Shown here in pieces: positions 54,070-64,000 of a stretch of DNA of 64,000 nucleotides. The translations under genes and the position numbers were made by a program. This DNA comes from Gramella sp. MT6 (GTDB lineage Bacteria; Bacteroidota; Bacteroidia; Flavobacteriales; Flavobacteriaceae): assembly GCF_019357415.1 (NCBI RefSeq), contig NZ_CP048410.1, positions 2,754,501-2,818,500 on the forward strand. Reading direction: 5' to 3'. Each line of letters opens with the position of its first letter. The stretch's first letter is position 1. The notes beneath the pieces were generated by a model, which saw only the letters and a program-made list of their open reading frames with translations, had not been told where the DNA came from and did no database searches.

Positions 54070-54351
54070 ATGTTAGAAGCATCATTAACCGGGGTATTAA
54101 AAACGGTACTTATCGTTCTGTTAGTATACTTTGGTCTTAAAATATTACTTAGATTTTTTGGTCCATTGATCCTGAAGTGGTTTATGAAAAAGATGGGTCA
54201 GAAATTTGAAAAACAATTCAATCAGCAGTTTGGAGGAGCACAGCGACCTCAGGATAAAGAAGGAAAAGTTAGTATCGATAAAAAGCCGAAAAACGGAAAG
54301 CAGTCCAATAAAAATGTTGGTGAATATATCGATTACGAAGAAATTGATTAA
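54070..54351 (+). CDS. DUF4834 family small membrane protein
   Basis: A 93-residue protein with one or two N-terminal helices (about residues 8-40), then a basic Gln/Lys-rich segment (KKMGQKFEKQFNQQFGG) and an acidic end (VGEYIDYEEID), matching DUF4834 of Bacteroidota. Its function is unknown. The ATG at 54070 is preferred over a GTG at 54031, as TATTTTTG at 54048-54055 is a perfect -7 box located between them. Confidence 0.82.
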   Translation: MLEASLTGVLKTVLIVLLVYFGLKILLRFFGPLILKWFMKKMGQKFEKQFNQQFGGAQRPQDKEGKVSIDKKPKNGKQSNKNVGEYIDYEEID

Positions 54352-54426
54352 TTTCGGATTTTAGCAAAGTCACTAGACCGACTTTGTTTTACACAAAATT
54401 TGTGATCAAAATCAAAAGTCCGATTA

Positions 54427-56841
54427 ATGGCTAAATTGAAGCAATTCTTACCTCACCTGTTAGTTCTGGCAGGTTTTATCATTTTATCATTATTTTACTT
54501 TAATCCGGTCCTGCAGGGAAAGGAAATTTACCAAAGCGATATTATTCAATATATCGGGATGGCCAAGGAGCAAAATGACTTCAGGGCAGAGACCGGGGAA
54601 GAACCATATTGGACCGATGCTGCATTTGGGGGAATGCCTACATATCAATTAGGCGCTTACTATCCTCACAATTATGTAAAAAAACTTGATACAGCCTTGA
54701 GATTTCTGCCCAGGCCGGCAGATTATCTCTTTCTCTATTTTATAGGTTTCTACATTCTACTCCTTTGTATGAAGGTAGATTATAAACTTGCCTTTTTAGG
54801 TTCAATCGCCTTTGGATTTTCAACCTATCTGATCATAATTCTGGGAGTTGGTCACAATGCCAAGGCACATGCAATTGCATACATGCCTATGGTGCTTGCC
54901 GGGATCATAGCCATTTTCAGGCATCGCAACATTTGGAGCTTTCTTGTGCTTACGGTAGCCATGGCGCTCGAGATTCAGGCAAACCATTTCCAGATGACCT
55001 ATTACTTGCTGTTATTGGTAATAGCTCTGGGCCTAGCTTATCTTATTGATGCTTATCGAAAAAAAATGCTCCCAAGGTATTTTAAAGCTTTGGGCATCAT
55101 GGTTGTTGCTGTTGTGCTGGCAATAGCAGCTAATGCTACGAACCTATTGGCAACGAGCGAGTATACTCAATTCAGTACACGTGGAGAATCTAATCTTACA
55201 ATTGAACCTGACGGAAGCTCGAAGCAGAATACAGGTTTAAGTTTTGATTATATAACCGAATACAGTTACGGAATTTTAGAAAGTTTCAATCTGATGGTTC
55301 CAAGGTTCATGGGAGGTGGAAGTTCTGAAAATATTGGAAGGGATTCTAACTTATACAATGCTTTAAGGGAAATTGGAGCTTCGCCGGTCCAGGCTGAAGG
55401 TTTTACGGAAAGTGCTCCAACCTACTGGGGTGATCAGCCATTTGTAGGGGCACCAGCTTATATTGGGGCTACGGTAATTTTCTTATTTGTTTTCGCTTTG
55501 TTCTTGATAAGGGGAAGATTAAAATGGTGGATCGTAGGTGGAAGTCTGCTGGCTTTATTTTTGAGCTGGGGTAAGAATTTTGAGTTCTTTACTAAGTTTT
55601 TCATCGAATTTGTGCCGTTGTATGATAAGTTCAGAGCGGTTTCTTCTATACAGGTTATTCTGGAACTTTGTTTGCCTATGCTTGCCGTTATGGGCCTTTA
55701 TAAGCTATTCCTGACTGAAGTTAAAAAGGAAGAAAAAATATATGCCTTAAAATGGTCATCGATCATTACAGGAGGCTTATTACTAATATTCTTATTGTTC
55801 AAATCAATTCTATTCGATTTTGAAGGAGCAAATGATGCAATGTATTCTCAACAGTTCGGAATGGACTTCATGAAAGCCCTCGAGGAAGACCGAAAAAGTA
55901 TTTTTACTACCGATGTAATTCGTTCTTTGGTATTTGTATTGCTTTCGGCAGGGCTTATATGGGGATATTTGAAAGCTAAACTGAACAGAAATCTGCTAAT
56001 TGGCGGGTTTTGCATTCTTTTATTAGTAGACCTGATTGGAGTTGACAAAAGATATGTGAATGAAGAAGATTTTGTTCTGGCCAGGGAGATGGAGCAACCA
56101 TTTCAAAAATTAGCTGCAGATGAAGCTATCTTAGAAGATAATGGTCATTACAGGGTTTTTGATGTTTCCGGAAGTCCATTTAATACCGGTAGAACATCAT
56201 ATTATCACAATGCACTGGGTGGTTATCATGCTGCAAAACCCGGTAGAATTCAGGAACTGTACGATTTCTATATCTCAAATAACAACATGGAAATATTGAG
56301 CATGTTAAATGTGAAATATTTTATTGTTCCGACTGAAGAAGGTACTCAGGCCCAACAAAATCCAAATGCCTATGGAAATGCCTGGATCGTAAAAAATATT
56401 AAATGGGTAGAAGGTCAGGACCAGGAAATGTTGGCTCTTAAAGATACAGATCTAAGAAATACTGCCATGATCAATTCGAAATTCCGGGATGTTGTTCAGG
56501 AAGATTTCAGTTTCGATCAAGGAGCAACCATTGAGCTGATAAGCTATCAACCTAATAATCTTAAATATAAATTTAATGCTGAGTCAAATCAGTTTGTGGT
56601 TTTTTCTGAAAATTATTACCAACCCGGCTGGCAGGCATACATTGACGGCGAACCTGCAGAACATGCTCAGGTAAACTACGTTTTAAGAGGAATGAATGTT
56701 CCGGCAGGGGAACACGAAATCGTATTCAAATTTGAGCCTGAGGTAGTGAAGACTGGTAGCAGTATCGCCCTCATAAGTTCTATTCTCATTGGTCTTGTTT
56801 TTATAGGCGGAATTGGTTTCGAGCTGAAAAAGAGAAAGTGA
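54427..56841 (+). CDS. YfhO family membrane protein
   Basis: An 804-residue protein with about 12 or more membrane helices and a C-terminal extracytoplasmic beta-domain (NNLKYKFNAESNQFVVFSENYYQPGWQAYIDGE). This topology fits the YfhO/GT-C-like family, which in Gram-positives is tied to glycosylation of lipoteichoic acids; here it likely transfers a sugar from a lipid carrier, which is inference. It leads a run with a glycosyltransferase (20-bp gap) and a flippase, indicating a surface-glycan role. Confidence 0.88.
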   Translation: MAKLKQFLPHLLVLAGFIILSLFYFNPVLQGKEIYQSDIIQYIGMAKEQNDFRAETGEEPYWTDAAFGGMPTYQLGAYYPHNYVKKLDTALRFLPRPADYLFLYFIGFYILLLCMKVDYKLAFLGSIAFGFSTYLIIILGVGHNAKAHAIAYMPMVLAGIIAIFRHRNIWSFLVLTVAMALEIQANHFQMTYYLLLLVIALGLAYLIDAYRKKMLPRYFKALGIMVVAVVLAIAANATNLLATSEYTQFSTRGESNLTIEPDGSSKQNTGLSFDYITEYSYGILESFNLMVPRFMGGGSSENIGRDSNLYNALREIGASPVQAEGFTESAPTYWGDQPFVGAPAYIGATVIFLFVFALFLIRGRLKWWIVGGSLLALFLSWGKNFEFFTKFFIEFVPLYDKFRAVSSIQVILELCLPMLAVMGLYKLFLTEVKKEEKIYALKWSSIITGGLLLIFLLFKSILFDFEGANDAMYSQQFGMDFMKALEEDRKSIFTTDVIRSLVFVLLSAGLIWGYLKAKLNRNLLIGGFCILLLVDLIGVDKRYVNEEDFVLAREMEQPFQKLAADEAILEDNGHYRVFDVSGSPFNTGRTSYYHNALGGYHAAKPGRIQELYDFYISNNNMEILSMLNVKYFIVPTEEGTQAQQNPNAYGNAWIVKNIKWVEGQDQEMLALKDTDLRNTAMINSKFRDVVQEDFSFDQGATIELISYQPNNLKYKFNAESNQFVVFSENYYQPGWQAYIDGEPAEHAQVNYVLRGMNVPAGEHEIVFKFEPEVVKTGSSIALISSILIGLVFIGGIGFELKKRK

Positions 56842-56861
56842 TCTTTTGATCTTATACCTGA

Positions 56862-58145
56862 ATGAAAAAAGTTCTCATTATTACATATTACTGGCCACCG
56901 GCCGGTGGCCCCGGGGTTCAACGCTGGCTTAAATTCGTTAAGTATTTAAGAGATTTTGATGTTGAACCTGTGGTCTATGTTCCTGAGAATCCAAGTTACC
57001 CTATCATTGATCATAGTTTTGAAGCTGAAATTCCAGAGGGGATAAGAGTATTAAAGAAAAAGATATTTGAACCTTATTCGATCGCTGGAATTTTTTCAAA
57101 AAAGGATACTGAAACCATTAGTTCCGGGATCATTCAGAAAGAAGAAAATCAGTCTGCACTGCAAAAGGCAATGTTATATATTCGGGGTAATTATTTTATT
57201 CCCGATGCCCGCAAGTTCTGGGTCAAGCCGTCGATTAATTTTCTAAAGCAGGAACTTAAGAACGGCAATTATGATGCAATCATAACTACCGGGCCTCCCC
57301 ATAGTTTACATCTAATTGGTTTGAGTCTAAAAAAGGAATTAGGTTGTAAGTGGATCGCAGATTTCAGAGACCCCTGGACACAGATAGGTTATCATGAAAA
57401 GCTTAAATTAAATGAAAGCTCTAGGAAAAAGCACGAACAACTGGAAAGTGAGGTGCTGAATACTGCAGATCATATTATTACCACCAGCTTCACGACCAAA
57501 ACTGAATTTGAGACTAAAACGTCTCAACCAATCACGGTAATAACTAATGGTTTTGATTCTGAAATTCATGAAAAATCGGTCGATCAAAACAAATTTCAAA
57601 TAGCTCACATTGGATCATTACTTTCGGGTAGAAATCCTGAAAATCTATGGAAAGCGCTACAACAATTACTGGAAGAAAACAGAGGTTTTCAAAAGGATTT
57701 TCGGCTAAGATTAGCAGGGAAAGTTAGTGAAGTAGTTCTGGAAAGTATTCATAATGCTGGTCTGGAAGATTATCTGATTAATGAAGGGTATGTTAGCCAT
57801 TCAATGGCATTGGAAATGCAAAGGGAGGCCTCCGTTCTTTTACTGATAGAAATAGATTCTAATGAAACCAGAGGAATTATTCCCGGGAAGCTTTTTGAAT
57901 ACCTGGCCTCAGGGTCTCCTATTTTGGCAATAGGCCCTGATAATTGGGATGCTGCAAGGATAATTTCAGAAACGAATTCCGGAAAGGTTTTTTCTTATAC
58001 AGATGTACAAAGACTCAAAGGTCACTTATTGGAAATGTTTAAAAAATATTCCCATGGAGAACCTGGTTCTGCATTACATGATATTGAAAAATATCATCGC
58101 CGGACCTTGACCGGTAAACTTGCCAACTTAATTAAGCAGATTTAG
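56862..58145 (+). CDS. Glycosyltransferase, GT4-like
   Basis: A 427-residue cytosolic GT-B glycosyltransferase with YYWPPAGGPGVQRWLKFVKYL at the N-terminus, a central WIADFRDPWTQIGY and a C-terminal nucleotide-sugar region near IIPGKLFEYLASGSPILAIGP. The donor and acceptor are not known. The gene follows YfhO by 20 bp and runs directly into the flippase gene with no gap. Confidence 0.93.
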   Translation: MKKVLIITYYWPPAGGPGVQRWLKFVKYLRDFDVEPVVYVPENPSYPIIDHSFEAEIPEGIRVLKKKIFEPYSIAGIFSKKDTETISSGIIQKEENQSALQKAMLYIRGNYFIPDARKFWVKPSINFLKQELKNGNYDAIITTGPPHSLHLIGLSLKKELGCKWIADFRDPWTQIGYHEKLKLNESSRKKHEQLESEVLNTADHIITTSFTTKTEFETKTSQPITVITNGFDSEIHEKSVDQNKFQIAHIGSLLSGRNPENLWKALQQLLEENRGFQKDFRLRLAGKVSEVVLESIHNAGLEDYLINEGYVSHSMALEMQREASVLLLIEIDSNETRGIIPGKLFEYLASGSPILAIGPDNWDAARIISETNSGKVFSYTDVQRLKGHLLEMFKKYSHGEPGSALHDIEKYHRRTLTGKLANLIKQI

Positions 58146-59603
58146 ATGGGAATAATAATTAATCAGTCCTTAAAAAATATGGTAACCACATATGTTGGTT
58201 TCGGTATCGGGGCTGTGAATACGTTATTTCTTTTTACATATTTTCTGGATCAGGAATATTACGGACTCGTAAGTTTCCTGTTATCGGCAGCTAATCTTAT
58301 CTGGCCGTTCCTGGTATTCGGAGTGCACAGTACTCTTATTAAATTCTTTACCTCCTACAAAACCAGAGGAGATCAGGACAGGTTGTTGAATTTTGTTTTG
58401 GTAATTCCAGCAGTGGTGGGATTGATCTTAGGGACTATTGGTCTTATATTTTACAATTACCTTCTCGATTATTTTCAGGGAGAGAACAGTCTGGTGCAAC
58501 CTTACGTCTGGCTTATTTTTGTGATAGCTCTGGCGACCGCTTATTTTGAAGTTTTCTTTTCCTGGTCTAAGATCTACTATAAAAGCGCATTCGGGAATTT
58601 GATGAAGGAGGTTTTTCACAGGCTTTGTATAAGTCTGCTTCTATTTGCTTTCTATTTTAAATGGATAAATGTAGAGTTCTTTATTTACAGTATTTCGGGA
58701 GTTTTTGTTTTCAGGACTATTTTGATGGCTATGTATGCTTTTTCACTTCACAGACCCAAATTCAGTTTTAAATTCCCAAGGAATCTATCTCCGGTATTAA
58801 AATACTCTTCTCTGATACTTCTGGCAGCCTCTGTAGCCACCGTTCTATTAGATCTGGACAAAGTGATGATAGAACACTATCTACCCATCGAGAACGTCGC
58901 TATTTACGGAATTGCGGTTTATATAGCTACCGTCATCTCTGTTCCTCAAAAAGCGATGCACCAGATCACCAATCCGCTTACTGCTGAAATGTTGAACAAT
59001 AAAGATAAATCTGGGCTTAAAGATCTATATGAAAAAAGTTCCCTGAACCTCTTAATTGTTAGCGGACTCATTTTTGTCTGGATCATTACCAATGTGAATT
59101 CTTTGTATGAATTGATCCCTGAAGAATATGAGATCAGTATTTTGATCGTGTTGTTGATCTCGCTGGTTAAGTTATATGATAATTTTCTGGGCAATAATAA
59201 TAGTATTCTTTTTAATTCAGATTATTATCGCATTGTCCTTGGGGTAGGGGTGATCCTGGTTTTGGTAGCTTTTGTTCTTAATATTCTTTTTATTCCTGAG
59301 TATGGAATTGAAGGAGCGGCAGTAGCTAGTTTTATAGCATTTTCTCTTTATAATACTTCGAAAGTATTCATAGTATTCAAAAAGTTTAAAATTCATCCGT
59401 TTACTACTAAATCTACCTGGGCGTTATTATTAACGGCCTTATTTAGTATTGGATTCTATTTTCTGAATTTCCCACTACATGCGGTTATTAATATTGCTGT
59501 AAAAGGAACGCTATCAGGTGTTTTATATCTTATTATCGTTTACTACCTAAGATTTTCTGAAGACCTCAATTTGATGATAGATAAATTTCTGAAAAGGTCA
59601 TAA
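58146..59603 (+). CDS. Oligosaccharide flippase (Wzx/MATE-like)
   Basis: A 485-residue inner-membrane protein with about 12-14 helices, matching the polysaccharide biosynthesis/MOP flippase family. It would move lipid-linked sugar units across the membrane for surface glycan assembly. It starts immediately after the glycosyltransferase stop codon, so the genes form one unit with YfhO. No polymerase or O-antigen ligase gene is adjacent in this window. Confidence 0.9.
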   Translation: MGIIINQSLKNMVTTYVGFGIGAVNTLFLFTYFLDQEYYGLVSFLLSAANLIWPFLVFGVHSTLIKFFTSYKTRGDQDRLLNFVLVIPAVVGLILGTIGLIFYNYLLDYFQGENSLVQPYVWLIFVIALATAYFEVFFSWSKIYYKSAFGNLMKEVFHRLCISLLLFAFYFKWINVEFFIYSISGVFVFRTILMAMYAFSLHRPKFSFKFPRNLSPVLKYSSLILLAASVATVLLDLDKVMIEHYLPIENVAIYGIAVYIATVISVPQKAMHQITNPLTAEMLNNKDKSGLKDLYEKSSLNLLIVSGLIFVWIITNVNSLYELIPEEYEISILIVLLISLVKLYDNFLGNNNSILFNSDYYRIVLGVGVILVLVAFVLNILFIPEYGIEGAAVASFIAFSLYNTSKVFIVFKKFKIHPFTTKSTWALLLTALFSIGFYFLNFPLHAVINIAVKGTLSGVLYLIIVYYLRFSEDLNLMIDKFLKRS

Positions 59604-59608
59604 AACGA

Positions 59609-59644
59609 GAAAACCCTATCAGCGTGGGAGCGTCAAGGGTTTTC
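59609..59644. terminator. Stem-loop between convergent genes
   Basis: GAAAACCCT (59609-59617) and AGGGTTTTC (59636-59644) form a 9-bp stem with an 18-nt loop. It is weaker than the other terminators in the window but lies in a suitable place, 6 bp beyond the flippase stop. Confidence 0.6.
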
Positions 59645-59683
59645 CAACTAACCAACCAAAAAATTAAATTATGAACTTGTCAT

Positions 59684-60979
59684 CTATAATCTATTATTCA
59701 CATTTCGTGCCGAACTTCTCGATCCAGAAGATTTTTTTGTTCTAACAGACTGAGATCTTGAAGTTCCCGAATTTGTTCTAGTTCTAACAGAAGAACTGCT
59801 CTGTCTTGTTGGACGCTTTACAGCAGCATTCCTTTCAGAACTTCTAGTGCTTTTTTCTATAGTCCTACCTCTGGTTACAGGAGATGAACGCTTAATTCTC
59901 GTGTTTGTCTTATTCTGAATTGATCTATCTCTGGAAACCTGTGTAGGTCTTTCAACCCTGTTTGAAGTTCGATTTTCAGTTCTTGACCTAACAGAAGAGT
60001 TTTGATTTTGTGGCGATCTAACAGAACGCTCTCTAACTGTACTTTGTCTTTTTTGAGTGCTATTTCCAATTTTGGAAGACCTTCCCCTGGAATCTGTACT
60101 TCTCTCGTTTCTTTCACTGTATGTTCTCGGAGATCTGTTATTTACAATACCTCTCGTGTTCCGTGCCGATTTCACTCTGGAGCTTTTATTCCTTTCAGAA
60201 TATACCCGGTCTCTTGATACACTTTCCCGGGTGGCTGCTCTATTGTAATCATTACTGTTATTTACATAGGCGATATTGCGCTTTGAGCTAGTCCTTCTAC
60301 CGTGATTATATGATCTCACTTTTTGAGAAGGTCTGTAAAAGTTCTTTCTTCTATTATTTTTAGAATAATAATTATTGTAAACAGTTACATACTTGTTATA
60401 TGAAATTCTCTGAGGCTCATAATATGCGCGGTAAGGTCTACCGAAAACTATACTAACATTTACATTTGGACGACGGTAATAATCATGCCATGGTCTGTAA
60501 ACATAGCGTCTATTATAGTGATTAATATATCCGCTGTAGTGAGTTATGTGATGGTGATTATTGTAATGTACATGTAAATTACCTACCCTGGCCAGTCTAC
60601 CAAAGTTATTATAACTAAGGTATATGTTTCCAGCCTGGATGATCCTGCCATAATAGTCATAATACACCGGTACATTTTCAATTTGAATCACTGCTCCGTA
60701 GTCGTCGTACTGAACATAAGGATCATAATTATAACCTCCATTATAACTTATGTTTACATTCGGGGTTGAAAAATGTACCGAATTTCCTCTTCTGAATTCC
60801 GGATTATAATAAAAATCGAATTCACCATTTGGGTAAACCGCAAATTCAACTCCTCCTTCAACAAAGATGAATGAATCGTTATAATTATAATAATTAGTGG
60901 TGGCTGGTTTTGAATTTACGGATGCCGATACTGACCATCCAATAAATAAGAATGCGAAAATAAGGGTCAGGTTTCTCAT
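59684..60979 (-). CDS. Exported protein, Tyr/Asn-rich then Arg/Ser-rich, unknown function
   Basis: A 431-residue protein with a signal peptide (MRNLTLIFAFLFIGWSVSAS); ATG at 60979 is preferred to one at 61006. Residues about 25-190 are rich in Tyr, Asn and His, with repeats of the type YNNFGRLARVGNLHVHYNNH. Residues about 200-431 are strongly basic and low-complexity (Arg, Ser, Thr, Asn), likely disordered. It may interact with polyanions in the envelope. No family is recognised. It stands alone between the flippase and uvrA genes. Confidence 0.75.
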   Translation of the reverse strand: MRNLTLIFAFLFIGWSVSASVNSKPATTNYYNYNDSFIFVEGGVEFAVYPNGEFDFYYNPEFRRGNSVHFSTPNVNISYNGGYNYDPYVQYDDYGAVIQIENVPVYYDYYGRIIQAGNIYLSYNNFGRLARVGNLHVHYNNHHHITHYSGYINHYNRRYVYRPWHDYYRRPNVNVSIVFGRPYRAYYEPQRISYNKYVTVYNNYYSKNNRRKNFYRPSQKVRSYNHGRRTSSKRNIAYVNNSNDYNRAATRESVSRDRVYSERNKSSRVKSARNTRGIVNNRSPRTYSERNERSTDSRGRSSKIGNSTQKRQSTVRERSVRSPQNQNSSVRSRTENRTSNRVERPTQVSRDRSIQNKTNTRIKRSSPVTRGRTIEKSTRSSERNAAVKRPTRQSSSSVRTRTNSGTSRSQSVRTKKSSGSRSSARNVNNRL

Positions 60980-61114
60980 GGTAGTAGAGTATTTAATTAT
61001 GAACATTTCACTATTAAATACAAAGTACGTGCCAAAGTCCGTAAATGCTGGACTAGCAAAGCTTTACTCCACTTTGTGATGATCTAAAAAACTGATATTT
61101 AATTCATTATATTT

Positions 61115-63904
61115 TCAGGATAGTTTCTCCTCCAGATATTTTGAGGTGTAGGATTTTTTATTCTTAGCAAGTTCCTCCGGGGTTCCCTGTCCCACAAGGT
61201 ATCCACCTTTTTCACCCCCTTCCGGACCAAGATCTATAACCTGGTCTGCACACTTTACTAGATCCATATTATGTTCGATAACAATTACCGTGTGTCCTTT
61301 CGAAATAAGAGCATTAAAGGATTTCAGAAGTTTTTTGATATCATGAAAGTGTAATCCTGTAGTAGGTTCATCAAAAATGAATAACGCCTTGGTTTTAGTG
61401 TTTCCTTTAACGAGGAAAGAAGCAAGTTTTATTCTCTGGGCTTCACCTCCAGAGAGGGTAGAAGAGCTTTGTCCCAATTGCACGTATCCTAACCCAACAT
61501 CTTTAAGTGGCTTTAATTTCTTTACAATCTTGTCCTGACCATGATCTTCGAAGAATTTGGTGGCATCATCAATGGTCATATTAAGAACATCATCTATGTT
61601 CTTATCATGAAAGGTTACTTCCAGCACATCTTTTTTAAACCGCTTACCATTACAGGTTTCACATTCAAGATGTACATCTGCCATGAATTGCATTTCTATA
61701 GTAACTTCGCCTTCACCTTTACAGGTTTCGCATCTACCTCCGTCGACGTTAAAAGAGAAATGTTTGGCCTTGAAACCTCTTAATTTTGCTAGCCTCTGGC
61801 TGGCAAAAAGGTTTCTTATATCGTCATAAGCTTTGATATAAGTCACAGGGTTAGACCTGGAAGATCTCCCAATAGGATTTTGATCTACAAATTCAACTGT
61901 CCCAAGGCTTTTGAAGTTTCCTTCCACGCCGCTAAACTGGCCTGCTTTCTCTCCATAGCCACCTATTTCTTTTTGCACTGCCGGGTACAAAATTTTTCTT
62001 ACTAAGGTACTTTTTCCACTTCCAGATACACCTGTGATCGCTGTAAATATTCCCAGTTGAAATTCAACATCGATATTCTTCAAATTATTTTCCCTGGCTC
62101 CAAGAACTTTTATTTTATTCTTTGAAGTCCTTCTTTTTTCAGGAACTTCAATTTCCATTTTACCATTAAGGTAGCTCGCGGTCAAGGAATCAGACTTCAG
62201 GATATCTTTCATGGTACCAGTGGCTACCACATAACCACCATTTGTTCCTGCTTCGGGGCCAATATCGATAATCTCATCAGCGGCATTCATGATCTCTTCA
62301 TCATGCTCTACCACAATAACTGTATTTCCCAGATCGCGTAAATTCTTTAAAACTCCAATTAGTTTTTCGGTGTCTTTGGGATGAAGACCTATTGATGGTT
62401 CATCCAGAATATACATAGATCCAACCAGGCTACTTCCTAATGATGTCGCCAGATTGATCCTTTGAGATTCTCCCCCAGATAATGTATTGGATTTTCTATT
62501 CAAAGTAAGATAGTCTAGACCAACATTTGAAAGGAATTCTAGTCGGTTACGAATTTCGGTTAGAAGTCTTTTAGCTATTTTTTCATCATACTCATTCAGT
62601 TCGAGATCTTTAAAAAATGCTCTTACTTTATCCAGTGGTTTTTCAACCAGGTCTGTAATGCTATGATCATTAATTTTCACGTACTGAGCTTCAGGTCTTA
62701 GCCTTTTGCCTTTACAGGCCGAGCATTTTGTTTTGCCTCGGTAACGAGAAAGCATAACTCTGTTCTGAATCTTATAAGCTTTACTCTCAAGAAATTCAAA
62801 AAATTGATTTAATCCTTCAAAATATTGATTCCCATTCCAGATAAGGTCTTTTTGCTCATCACTTAGTTCAAAATATGGTTTATGAATAGGGAAGTCGAAC
62901 TTGTGTGAATTGTTCACTAACTGATCTCTATACCAGCTCATACTATCACCTCTCCATGGGAAGATGGCATTTTCGTAAACTGAAAGGCCCGTATTTGGAA
63001 TAACTAGGTCTTCGTCGATCCCAATCACGTCTCCATATCCTTCACATTTAGGGCAGGCGCCGTAAGGATTATTAAAACTGAATAGATGCACGTTAGGTTC
63101 CAGGAAACTCATTCCGTCCAGCTCAAATTTGTTGCTGAAGTGTCTTGAGCTGTTATCAGAAAGCTTTTCGATGAACAATTCTCCTTTACCTTCAAAGAAA
63201 GCAGCTTCTATCGCGTCTGCAAGGCGATTATAAAAATCCTCTTCATCTTTGGTAATGATCCGGTCTACTACCAGCCATGTATTATCATCTTTGGCTTTGG
63301 AAAGATCGGTTTCATCGATCCTTACCACATCATGATCAAGTTTAATGCGGCTATATCCCTGTTGAGCAAGAATTTTGATCTTTTTTTCCAAAGATCTACC
63401 TTCTTCCACATGAATTGGAGCAAGAAGGAGGAGCTTTTCTCTTTCTGGAAACGCCTTTACATAATTTATTACATCTGTGACCGTGTCTTTTTTAACTTCA
63501 TTTCCAGAAATAGGAGAGTAGGTTTTACCAATCCTGGCGAAAAGCAATTTCAGGTAATCGTAAATTTCGGTAGATGTACCCACGGTAGAGCGGGGGTTAG
63601 TTGAATTTACCTTTTGTTCAATTGCAATGGCAGGGGCAATCCCCTTTATATAATCTACTTTTGGTTTATTGAGCCTGCCCAGAAATTGTCGAGCATAAGA
63701 GCTAAGACTTTCTACATACCGGCGTTGACCTTCAGCATAAAGTGTATCAAAAGCAAGACTGGATTTTCCAGAACCCGATAATCCGGTGATCACCACCAGC
63801 TTATTTCTTGGGATCACCGCATTTATATTTTTAAGATTATGCAGCTTTGCACCTTTAATGATTATGTTCTGTTTGGGGTCTACCTGTGATATATCTGTTG
63901 TCAT
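61115..63904 (-). CDS. uvrA: UvrABC system protein A
   Basis: This ABC ATPase recognises damaged DNA in nucleotide excision repair. The 929-residue length fits. It has two ATP-binding modules: GLSGSGKSS near the N-terminus and GVSGSGKST in the second, with [13 protein letters not shown] and [16 protein letters not shown] signatures. Zinc-binding pairs include [16 protein letters not shown], and CETCKGEG with CETCNGKR. The ATG at 63904 is preferred over a TTG at 63910. A -7 box CAAAGTTA (reverse TAACTTTG) is at 63926-63933. The gene complements the photolyase at 16515. Confidence 0.97.
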   Translation of the reverse strand: MTTDISQVDPKQNIIIKGAKLHNLKNINAVIPRNKLVVITGLSGSGKSSLAFDTLYAEGQRRYVESLSSYARQFLGRLNKPKVDYIKGIAPAIAIEQKVNSTNPRSTVGTSTEIYDYLKLLFARIGKTYSPISGNEVKKDTVTDVINYVKAFPEREKLLLLAPIHVEEGRSLEKKIKILAQQGYSRIKLDHDVVRIDETDLSKAKDDNTWLVVDRIITKDEEDFYNRLADAIEAAFFEGKGELFIEKLSDNSSRHFSNKFELDGMSFLEPNVHLFSFNNPYGACPKCEGYGDVIGIDEDLVIPNTGLSVYENAIFPWRGDSMSWYRDQLVNNSHKFDFPIHKPYFELSDEQKDLIWNGNQYFEGLNQFFEFLESKAYKIQNRVMLSRYRGKTKCSACKGKRLRPEAQYVKINDHSITDLVEKPLDKVRAFFKDLELNEYDEKIAKRLLTEIRNRLEFLSNVGLDYLTLNRKSNTLSGGESQRINLATSLGSSLVGSMYILDEPSIGLHPKDTEKLIGVLKNLRDLGNTVIVVEHDEEIMNAADEIIDIGPEAGTNGGYVVATGTMKDILKSDSLTASYLNGKMEIEVPEKRRTSKNKIKVLGARENNLKNIDVEFQLGIFTAITGVSGSGKSTLVRKILYPAVQKEIGGYGEKAGQFSGVEGNFKSLGTVEFVDQNPIGRSSRSNPVTYIKAYDDIRNLFASQRLAKLRGFKAKHFSFNVDGGRCETCKGEGEVTIEMQFMADVHLECETCNGKRFKKDVLEVTFHDKNIDDVLNMTIDDATKFFEDHGQDKIVKKLKPLKDVGLGYVQLGQSSSTLSGGEAQRIKLASFLVKGNTKTKALFIFDEPTTGLHFHDIKKLLKSFNALISKGHTVIVIEHNMDLVKCADQVIDLGPEGGEKGGYLVGQGTPEELAKNKKSYTSKYLEEKLS

Positions 63905-64000
63905 TCTCAATTTCTGCTAAAAGCGCAAAGTTACTCATAATGAAGCGGGAAAGAAAGCCTATAAAAACCTATAGTATTGTTAAAAATTTAAGGTTTTGTT

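Noticed and set aside
59671-59745. Possible 24-residue leader frame starting MNLSSIIYYSHF on the plus strand
   Set aside because: It overlaps the 3' end of the gene on the other strand and lacks a promoter or downstream partner; the leader-like ACCAACC run is suggestive only.
1-64000. Tests for CRISPR arrays, insertion sequences, tRNA genes, toxin-antitoxin or phage genes
   Set aside because: None seen on reading. No spaced short repeats, transposase motifs or cloverleaf sequences were found.

Overview
The window is about 37% G+C by eye and reads as chromosomal DNA from a marine-type member of the Flavobacteriaceae (Bacteroidota), probably close to Gramella/Christiangramia; the genus is an inference from gene content. 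The phylum is well supported. Promoter -7 boxes match TAnnTTTG, the two best cases with a -33 TTTG, and start codons mostly lack Shine-Dalgarno sequences. There is a repeat-rich surface protein of the type IX secretion kind, a TonB-dependent receptor with a carboxypeptidase-like N-terminal domain, DUF2911, DUF3822 and DUF4834 proteins, a fused ResB-CcsA cytochrome c assembly protein, and lipoproteins with acidic residues after the lipid cysteine. I see no tRNA, rRNA operon, CRISPR array, insertion sequence or prophage.

Layout. 1-3225 (-): the N-terminal two-thirds or so of a large adhesin-like protein with ten Ig-like repeats, cut by the window edge. 3226-3823: AT-rich intergenic DNA with operator-like repeats. 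3824-7989 (+): pdxH, sixA, ppk1 and ppx. 7986-10542 (-): dnaX and miaE. 10657-10969 (+): RNase P RNA. 10970-14187 (-): a five-gene run with a GH16 glucanase, rsmD, DUF3822 and two unknowns. 14312-16518 (+): a RecD-like helicase and kdsB. 16515-19035 (-): a photolyase/SDR/SRPBCC operon behind a repeated TTAAACAAAA-type motif. 19188-20036 (+): a DUF2911 protein. 20155-25421 (-): PIG-L deacetylase, a 35-residue membrane protein, an SSS transporter and a Gfo/Idh/MocA oxidoreductase. 25492-29712 (-): DUF2520, kdsC, a UbiA prenyltransferase, maf, a lipoprotein and a small MscS channel. 29841-33041 (+): ccsBA. 33109-40199: fumC, small envelope proteins, the TonB receptor, an ArsC-like protein and prfB with its programmed frameshift. 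40297-46006: a zinc protease converging on a transglutaminase/alpha-E/ATP-grasp module. 46205-52927: threonine aldolase, a peroxiredoxin-like protein, ybaB, oligopeptidase B and a cysteine-synthase-like/oxoamine-synthase pair that may make sulfonolipids. 52995-59603: an outer-membrane protein, DUF4834, and a YfhO/glycosyltransferase/flippase cluster. 59684-63904 (-): a Tyr/Asn- then Arg/Ser-rich exported protein, and uvrA.

Most of the window is housekeeping: translation (prfB, rsmD, miaE, rnpB), replication and repair (dnaX, uvrA, photolyase, helicase), the envelope (Kdo synthesis, flippase, receptors) and phosphate metabolism (ppk1/ppx/sixA). The points most worth attention are: (i) a ten-A run in dnaX placed so that slippage would yield a gamma-length product; (ii) prfB with a complete +1 frameshift signal, including a Shine-Dalgarno-like element, in a lineage that rarely uses Shine-Dalgarno initiation; (iii) a likely sulfonolipid gene pair behind one of the best promoters in the window; (iv) the uncharacterised transglutaminase/alpha-E/ATP-grasp module; (v) a photolyase operon with an SDR lacking the catalytic tyrosine and a three-copy operator-like motif; and (vi) an easily missed 35-residue membrane protein translationally linked to a PIG-L deacetylase.
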